From: Zanthoxylum bungeanum | Taxonomy: Eukaryota; Streptophyta; Magnoliopsida; Sapindales; Rutaceae | Direction: 5' to 3' | Assembly (NCBI GenBank): GCA_019454045.1 | Contig: SKCR01007819.1 | Location: 62,001-126,000 of the forward strand | DNA length: 64,000 nt | In this document: one piece after another, positions 56,635-64,000 of the stretch | Position numbering within the stretch: the stretch's first letter is position 1 | How the letters are laid out: each line of letters starts with the position of its first letter | The notes under the pieces: generated by a model | What the model was told of the DNA's origin: nothing | The model's database searches: none | The model's input: the letters and a program-made list of their open reading frames with translations, nothing else | Made by a program: the position numbers and the translations under genes

Positions 56635-57147
56635 ATGAACATTGAAAAAGAAGTGATGGCAGCTGAAAATATAGAGAACAACCCACGTCAGGTGGCAATC
56701 AGAGATAACTTTATGCCAGTCATTGATGACAATTATTCTGGGATTACGCATCCACCAATCAATGCCAACAATTTTGAGCTGAAACCTCATTGATCAACAT
56801 GGTGTAAAAGAACCAGTTTGGGGGTTCAGTTGTATAGGATCCCAATGTTCACTTAAAAATGTTCTTAGAGATGGAAGATACGATCAAGATGAATGGCGTG
56901 ACCAAAGAGACCATTAAACTACGTTTGTTTCCATTCTATTTAAGGGATAAAGTGAGGGGTTGGGTGCAATCTATACCAAGAGGGAGCATCATAACGTGAC
57001 AGGATATGGCTATAATATTTCTAGTAAGGTTCTTTACACCAACTAAATCAGCTCAACTGTGAACATAAATAATCATATTTAATCAGCTGGAGACTGAGAA
57101 TTTGTACGAGGCCTGGGAGCGTTTTTAAGATCTACTTAGGAGATACC
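56635..57147 (+). pseudogene. Athila gag N-terminal part, interrupted by LTR insertion
   Basis: Starting at ATG 56635 it reads MNIEKEVMAAENIENNPRQV, then THPPINANNFELKPH and, after frame breaks, KLRLFPFYLRDKVRGWVQSI, PRGSIIT and ETENLYEAWERF. These match the D element gag in order, so the lineage is Athila. At least four stops or shifts are present. The frame is cut at 57147 within DLLRRYL by a family A LTR. The rest of the element must lie beyond this window. Confidence 0.9.
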
Positions 57148-57714
57148 TGTTGGGGTTGGTGCTTAGATCGCCAATTCCCCGTTGTATTTCCTTATAAATA
57201 CTATTGGAAACGTTTTATTATGAATAAAATGAGCAGTTTCTATACTATAATATATCTCTTTATATGGTAAAGACGTAATCCACCTTAGAATGATTAGTCA
57301 TGATGCAGTTGCAAAAGCGTCACAACTGACATTGAGTTGTATCATGATGTTTTCATTCTCAGACTGTTCCTGGTCAAGGTTTACACTACTTGGTCAGTAA
57401 AGTAAACTCGTTGAGACCGGTATATGTTGTATACTGGAATATATGATTCCAATGGTTTCTAAATGAACCATGAGTCTTGGAGACTCGTATAGACGTGTAG
57501 GTGTTTATAGCGGATAAACACTGAACGACTCACCGAAGATTCTTAATGGATGGTACACCAACGTCAAAAAGAATCTTCTCGAATTGAGTAGCATTTGTGA
57601 TTCTTCGACTTGAGATACCACTGTGGGCACATGAGACATCTTCCACACTTAGAGGGTAGTCACGTCACCGATCTATTTAGATCAGACCTCCGCCTGTTCG
57701 TTGGGTGTGGACAG

Positions 57715-60163
57715 TGATGGAGTTAGTGCTTGGAGTGCTAATCCGATTTGTACATTTTATTATTTACTAATAAAATAACTATATTTGTCATTTCATACCT
57801 CATTAATGGTATTGTCATTATGCATATTAGATTGATGTATAGATATGCTAAGAATGACAACGACCTTAGAATAGTCATGACACTAGGTGTAAACTATTCT
57901 TAAAGTAAATATTCCTAGTCATTGGTTTTGGAATACGGTCGAATACTTATAACCTAGAAGACTAACACATGTCGTATATTGGAATTGGAGTTCCAATGGT
58001 TTAACGCTATGTACCATGAGTTTTGGAAACTTGTATAGACATGTGGGTATTCATTGGAGCGAATACTGAATGACTCACAAGTGATTCCTAATAGTTAGAA
58101 GTACACACCACCATCAATAGGAATCTCCTCGAGTCGAGTAGCATATGTAATCCTTTGACTATAGGATAGTATTGATTTTGTGTGAGATCCACCACACTTT
58201 GATGCCATGTATGTCAGAAACCTTTCATGGTCTGGCCTCTAGATGTTCATTGGGTGTGGACCGATGCACTCAGTAATCAAGTACGAAGCAAGATAGGATC
58301 AGTCGGCTCGTATGTGTACTATAAGAGGTTTAGGTATCCATTTGAGTAAATTCATGATTCTTAAAGACATTGGCCAAAGCCGATCACCTAGGGTGGATCA
58401 CATCAGTTGTAAAGAATCATGGACATGTCGACATGAGATGTGCGTCTTGGAAACTTGACGGTATATTCTATGTTTCCTAAGCATAACTCGGATAGCCTAC
58501 GACGGAAGGATTGTTAAACATATGTGACGACCTCGACTTGTATAGTTTAGAAAGGTCGTTTATGTTCTTCGCGAATTCGGAGGTGGCCGAATTGTGTACA
58601 TATTAGCTAGGCTTATATGACGAACGTGTCTGAACTTAGAGAGTCTCAATATGAAGTGTACTCATTGAACACTTGGGTAGCCGATTATTTTTTATAAAAG
58701 ATAATATTTGATATTATAATTATCAACTAAGATAATCAAGTGTTATTGGATAACATTGATTATTTACTTTGACCTAATTGGATTAATTGGATTAATTCAA
58801 TAGTTACACAGGGGCTTAATTGTAAAATCATAATTATCTCTACCATTTGAGGATATTATGGTAATTGTAAGTATGTAATAATATGTGGTTTTGGCTTGAT
58901 TTAATTAGATTAATCAAGGTGGCAAATATTTAACTAATCCATTTCATAATCATTGGCTTGATTTAATTGGATTAAATTAAAGTGGGAGACAACGGAGATT
59001 AGTCACACCTAATTATACATATTTGGGAAAATTAGATTAAGCCCACTTATTATTAATTAAAAATTGTCTAAGTTTTGCTATAAATAGCAAGCTTTAAGAA
59101 GGTTTTAATTACAAGTACAAATACAAGCACAAGCAAATTCTTGAGAGATTAGCCTAAGTTAGAAAAGTATTTTGAGAAGCTTTTTGAGTTCTCTACAACA
59201 TTTCATCTTGGAGAAATCAAGATTGGATCTTGAAGTGAAGCTTGGAAGCATTGGAAACAAGATTGGATCTTGAATTCAAGCTTGCACACCTTAGAGGTTC
59301 TCCAACAATTTCAACAAAGGAGAGGTAGATTTGATCTTGCATCAAGCTTACTAGGTAAAGTTTGATCTTCTCCTAAGCTATGTTTATTTATGTATTAGAT
59401 GCATGATCACATAGCTTAATGTTGAAATAAGGCTAATAAATTGTGTTAGGATGCTTTGGAAGTATAAACACAATATGCTTGTAATTAGGTCAAAATGTTC
59501 ATGTTTGACATGGAACAATTAATTAGAGTTTGGAACCCTAGATTAAAGCTTAGAGCTATGGCTACCATTTTAGAATCACTTGACCACCTTTAGGTGACCT
59601 AGAATTGTTCACGAGACATTTCTTATTGGGATTCTAATTTGGTTTGTGTAATGGATTCAAAATTTACGCAAATGCGTATTTAGAATAAATTTATGTTTTT
59701 GTAAAAATATTTGATATTTTGAAAAACTTGATTTTTATTCTATAACATGTGTTAATGTTGGTTTTGAAATTAAAAATTAATTTTGGGTGTTTTTGAAGTG
59801 TTTAGGAAAGACCAGAAGCAATTAGGGTAAGCTCACTGGAAAGTGAGCTGAAGCATTTGTAAATTGAAAAAAAAAGAAAAAAAAAAGAAATTGAAACTAA
59901 CCTGGGCACGCACTGTAGCGCGAACAGTGCGTGTGCGCACCGTAGCGCGCACTATTCGCGCTACGTGCGCTGATTTTATTTTCTCTCGTTCTGGAGCTTC
60001 CGAACTCCGATTCAGTCCCTGTTTTTTGTATACACTCGTAATGGAATATAGTATTTCATTAAATAATTGAAAATTACACTCATACTTGATATCTATGGGT
60101 TAGACCCTTTTCCGCTGCCCGGGGCACCGATCCGACCCTAGGGGTTCCATAACTGCCCCAACA
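57715..60163 (+). mobile_element. Solo LTR of A2 subfamily with GACAG target duplication
   Basis: It starts TGATGGAGTTAGTGC and ends CCCCAACA, with GACAG at 57710-57714 and 60164-60168. The general layout follows family A (GACTCGTATAGAC-like block, AGAGAGTC..AATATGAAGTGTACTC, TATA box CTATAAATAG at 59078-59087), but the sequence is well diverged, so I treat it as a subfamily. A GCGCG-rich segment at 59915-59970 (CGCACTGTAGCGCGAACAGTGCG) contains a local inverted repeat. Length is 2449 bp. Confidence 0.9.
59078..59087 (+). promoter_or_regulatory. TATA box of A2 LTR
   Basis: CTATAAATAG lies midway in the solo LTR and is followed by a purine-rich leader. Confidence 0.55.
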
Positions 60164-61251
60164 GACAGATCCTCAGGGTGTCATGTGTGTGTCAAGATAG
60201 GATCCATCATTTATGTGTATATAGCATAGGTAATACATATATGATTAGCAATAAGATAAAAACCATGAGACCATGGTACACTTTAGAAGTGCATTCTAAG
60301 TGTTCTTTTAGAGAATGCTAATAGAGACGTCGACGGGATTGTCCCTATAGAGATTTGACGTTTACATCTATATCTCTGGGATATATCTGGATACCTATGA
60401 TGGAGGAATTAAACATATGCCATGACCTCGATCTGTATGATTCAGCGAGTTTATCTGTGGTCGTCATAATTTACGCGTGGGTAAATTATGGACACAAAAT
60501 TAGATTTCGTGACAGATATGCCTGAATCTAGAAAGTCTCACTAGTGAAATATACTTGTAGAGCACTAGGGTAACTTTTATGAATAATACTGATTATTTAT
60601 AAGTCGTTAAAAGGTTAAACGAAAAATACATGTGATGAGACCTAATAGTCATTTCCTAATTATTGTGTATTTGTATGTAATGAAAGATTTTATTAAATAC
60701 TCATTTATTAAATGTCAAATTGTGATATTTGACATATATCATAAATATATATTATTTGGATATTTAAAGTAAATATAATACATATATTTAAAATATTTGT
60801 ATTTAAATAATTATTTAATAATTTAATTGTTAAATAATTAAATTAATTAAAAATATAAATATCTTAAGTTTTGATATTTTAGGAGATGCTTTAAGTTGCT
60901 TTATTTGACTTGTTGAATTTTTATTAAATAAGTAATGTTCAAAGATGCAAGTTACCAAAAACAAACACAAAATAGTTGAGAGAAAAGTTTGAAGACAAAG
61001 AAGAAAAGCTTGAAATACTTTGATGTTTGTAAGTCTTTCTTTAAATCTTTCAGATTAGAAAATATTTCTAACATGCTTAGCTTCAACATGTGTTGCTAGG
61101 ATGTTGTCTCTACACTTTTATTTTGTTTTTGAATTGGTTAAGAACTTGTTTGAAAGATGTATGCATGTATGGTTTTAAAGTGAGCTTGAAATGGTTTCAA
61201 TGGCTTACTTTTGATTATTTGATAATCATGTTTCCATTCTAAAGTTGCTAA

Positions 61252-63316
61252 TGTTGGACAATTATGACCCATAGCGTCACTATTTGTACAGATCATGGTG
61301 TTGTTGTACAAATGAACTATGTGACAAAGGAGATTGCTCTCTTATCATTTGTGATTAGATCACCTTAGATGTATAAATGATGAGAGGTCCCTATGATTTG
61401 TTCCTGGACGGAGAATGATATGAGACAGTATCAGTCCACGTAGGATAAATCATTAAATATCCCTAGTCAGAGTATTATCGAGATTGGACATCGATAAATA
61501 CGTAAAAGACTAGTATTGCACTTGTGCGCGTTGTGAGGGCACAACATCATAGTTCTCATATATTTGGGTATTGGATACTCATGCAAGTGTAATAGGAGGT
61601 TGTGTTTCACCAATGGTATGGGAAACAGCTTCGCTCTGGATAGACCCCCTCGGAATCCCATTGGTAGTATGACTGTGTGTCTATGGGAGTCCGACATCAG
61701 GGTAGGTGTATTTGGTCTTAACTTGAGACTTGCACCGCTAATACTTACGACAATCAATATACTTTGGTTGAGGTCGTCCAGGGCTTTAACCGGTTCAGTG
61801 TACGCCAATACTGGGTATGTTGAGAATCGTAGGGTATTGGGTGTGATGTCAAGATGGAATTATCACTCCAGTCATAGTGGAGATGATGTCACGTAGGATA
61901 CGGTATTAGTGCTCTTAAGTGCTGTGCGGCCGTCGGGATATTATGACTAGGTCATGTATATCCGATTATAGAGACTAGTTACCAGACATCCGACATGTGC
62001 TTCGTACGGGGCAGACACAGCTCCAGCCCCAGTCCTAGCACGTGACCATCCGATACTAGATCGATATGCACTATACAATGTATACTACGCCTGATACAGA
62101 TTCTTCATTCCTGTAAGGATATTTCCGGAGAATTGGGTAGGCATGGTGCTTTGCTAGAAGCCAACCTTGTCTTGTGAATCGGTAAAACGTAGTACTTGGT
62201 ACTTACATGTTCGGATAGTCCGACAACCGTATTTACTGCCAACATATCCGGGGATCTCATGGGTCGCTTCCCAATGATTCACCGATGATGTATGAATCGC
62301 ACTTTAATTAATCTGGGATTAATTCGATGAGAGAGAAAATTAATCTGGGATTAATTACGGAGATATTTTATCTAGGATAAAATATCGTCTAAAGAGAGAG
62401 AACGCGATTAATTTGGAATTAATCGATAAAATAAATTTAATAGTTAAATTTGATTTTTCTATTTAATTTATTCGAATGGGCTAAAATTAATATATCGGAT
62501 ATATTAATATGAATTGGATTTCATTACGAAATTAAAGTCGGACTTTAATGTGAACGAACGAATTAATTTAGAATTAATTCGTAAACGACGTTCGTAATAT
62601 ATTTGCGAGGCATCGATATTTAATTAAATTAGATTTAATTATTTAACGACGGAAGTTCGTTTAATCGGATTAAACGGAACCGAGCCGCAGCAAATGTTCG
62701 TAGAGATATTTGAATTTCGAATTCAAATATGTGGGGCCCATGTGTGGTAGGTGTACCTACCACCCAACTACCTTGTTTTGCTTTTTGAAAAACCATTTAC
62801 CCACACCTACCAAGTTTAGGGTAAAAGTGAAATGGTTTTACCAAAAGGTGAATAACAAAAAGGGCTAACTCATTTATTTTTCATTAGATGAAAATTTGTA
62901 AAACCCTAGACAACTCTCTCTCTTTCTTCCATCTCTCTTTCTCCCTCTCAAATGCACGCCCAAGGGGCTGCCATGGACTGCCTGAAAATGGCGTGAATGA
63001 GGGAGGATATTTGAGGGTTTTGTGGCAAGATCCAAGTGCTAGCACACTCCTAGGAGACATACGAAGGTGTTAGGGAAACCCACCCACGAGCCGGGAATCG
63101 TTAGACGAAGCTTGGAGCTTCATTTCTCAGCTCAAAATCTGAAAACAGTGAGCAGTGGACTGCACTGCATTGGTGCCACTTTGAAGAAGGAAAATCATTT
63201 TGTTCTTCATCAAATCGTCTCAACCGATCGATGTGAGTATTCTGCTACCTCCTTTGATGTATTCACACTTGTTTATCATGATTGTTATGATCTTGGGACC
63301 TAAATAGAAACCAACA
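61252..63316 (+). mobile_element. Solo LTR of Copia family C with GCTAA target duplication
   Basis: It starts TGTTGGACAATTATGACC and ends GAAACCAACA, flanked by GCTAA at 61247-61251 and 63317-63321. Length is 2065 bp. It aligns with 26241-28212 except for its last ~450 bp, which are more diverged. The palindrome array is reduced to two AATTAATCTGGGATTAATT copies plus a TTTTATCTAGGATAAAA variant (62312-62392). Confidence 0.92.
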
Positions 63317-63943
63317 GCTAAGCCACTCATTGATGACCTAGAATAGTTCTTGAGTTGTTTCATGATGGTAAGACTTGTTTGGTGTGGTAAAGTTTGAATT
63401 AAAGTGATGGATTTAATTGATTTGGTAAATTTTGTTAATTTGAAGAAATTATAAAAGGGTTCTTAACCCTTTCCAAATTTGAGGATTTTCATATATGTGA
63501 TGTATTATGGTGTGTATATGATGCATATTAATTTTTGAGTTGATTGGATTTGATCTTGGCATGTTTTGAACATAAAAGGACCAAATTGTAAAAATTGAAA
63601 AATGATGGGGTTGTTCTGCAATTAGCTAAAAATTGGGGATTTTGTTGCAATCTTATTTTGATGTGTTGGACATGTTGGAAATCATTTTAGAAATGATTTA
63701 GAATCATCCAAAATTGTATTTGACAATTTTAGGACTAAAATGATCAATTTGCAAAGTTGTGGGGCAATTCGATAATTACCAAGAAATTTGATTTCTTGTG
63801 TAAATTTTCAGAATTTGATAATTGGGTAATTAAATAAATAATTTTATTTAATTGATCCAAGAAAAATTTTGAAATCGTAAAATTTTGATTTTCCGCGTTT
63901 CTGCTGCGTTACCGGATTTTCGCCATAAAACCCCTACAAAAAT

Positions 63944-63955
63944 TGGTATCAGAGC
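63944..63955 (+). other. Primer-binding site, tRNA-Met (third family A element)
   Basis: TGGTATCAGAGC follows the LTR end by five bases. The internal region starts here and leaves the window after about 45 bp. Confidence 0.88.
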
Positions 63956-64000
63956 GAGTCTGATTCTAGACATCCTAATATGATTATGCCTTTTAAATTC

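Larger units (their letters stand above)
57148..63938 (+). repeat. Family A LTR in Athila F gag, split by two solo LTRs
   Basis: The LTR parts are 57148-57714, 60169-61251 and 63322-63938. The start is TGTTGGGGTTGGTGC, the end CCCCTACA, and a tRNA-Met primer site follows at 63944. Net length is about 2.26 kb. Features shared with other A LTRs include the GACTCGTATAGAC and TTCGTTGGGTGTGGA segments. It is therefore the 5' LTR of a third family A element that continues past the window. Confidence 0.88.

Noticed and set aside
63067..63303. Plus-strand ORF of 78 codons near the right edge
   Set aside because: It falls in the family C solo LTR, in the part equivalent to the leader before GTAAGT. 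No domain is visible.

Overview
This window is heterochromatic nuclear DNA from a flowering plant. No intact host gene, tRNA or rRNA is visible. Nearly all of it can be explained as nested LTR retrotransposons and their debris. Evidence for a plant: primer-binding sites complementary to initiator tRNA-Met (TGGTATCAGAGC) follow several long LTRs; there is an Athila-type Ty3/Gypsy element with the TGGCGCCGTT.. primer site; a CACTA (En/Spm) terminus and hAT-like fragments are present; and there is an F-box-associated remnant. Family letters below (A, A2, B, C, D, E, F, X) are my own labels. Every boundary was read by eye.

Layout. 1-4146: inverted internal fragment of a Ty1/Copia element (family C). 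4147-20208: a family A element with ~2.2-2.5 kb LTRs, a tRNA-Met primer site and a ~4 kb internal region without recognisable pol. It is interrupted by three solo LTRs that each have 5-bp target duplications: C at 4194-6462, B at 9599-12074 and B at 15246-17723. 20209-21007: part of a chromovirus-like LTR. 21008-22073: a small island with an F-box pseudogene fragment and an unrecognised ORF. 22074-26240: a second A element (5' LTR and partial interior), broken by a family C Copia element (26241 to ~33575) that has its 5' LTR, leader, gag, integrase and part of RT. 33610-35265: remnants of hAT, CACTA and a Copia LTR.

35270-42540: a decayed Athila-lineage Ty3/Gypsy element (D) on the minus strand, with gag, protease, RT, RNase H, integrase, primer site and 5' LTR. 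42541-51662: five copies of a ~1 kb Copia gag-protease fragment (X). Three 1.29-kb pieces of the D LTR and three 56-bp stubs of the E LTR alternate with them, giving a ~2.37 kb higher-order tandem repeat. 51663-55168: a minus-strand chromovirus-like LTR (E) and its internal 3' end, carrying an hAT-like insertion and a 75-bp minisatellite. 55169-57147: a second Athila-like element (F) with LTR, primer site and gag. Its gag is cut by an A LTR (57148-63938), which itself contains two solo LTRs (A2 at 57715-60163 and C at 61252-63316), each with a target duplication.

The most interesting structure is the 42-52 kb array. It looks like a tandem satellite forming from a nested transposon junction (antisense Athila LTR + sense Copia gag + chromovirus LTR stub), and the same templated-filler junction recurs in its units. 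Second are the arrays of short palindromes in the family C LTRs and the repeated CCAAAG motifs in the leaders of two unrelated-looking tRNA-Met-primed families.
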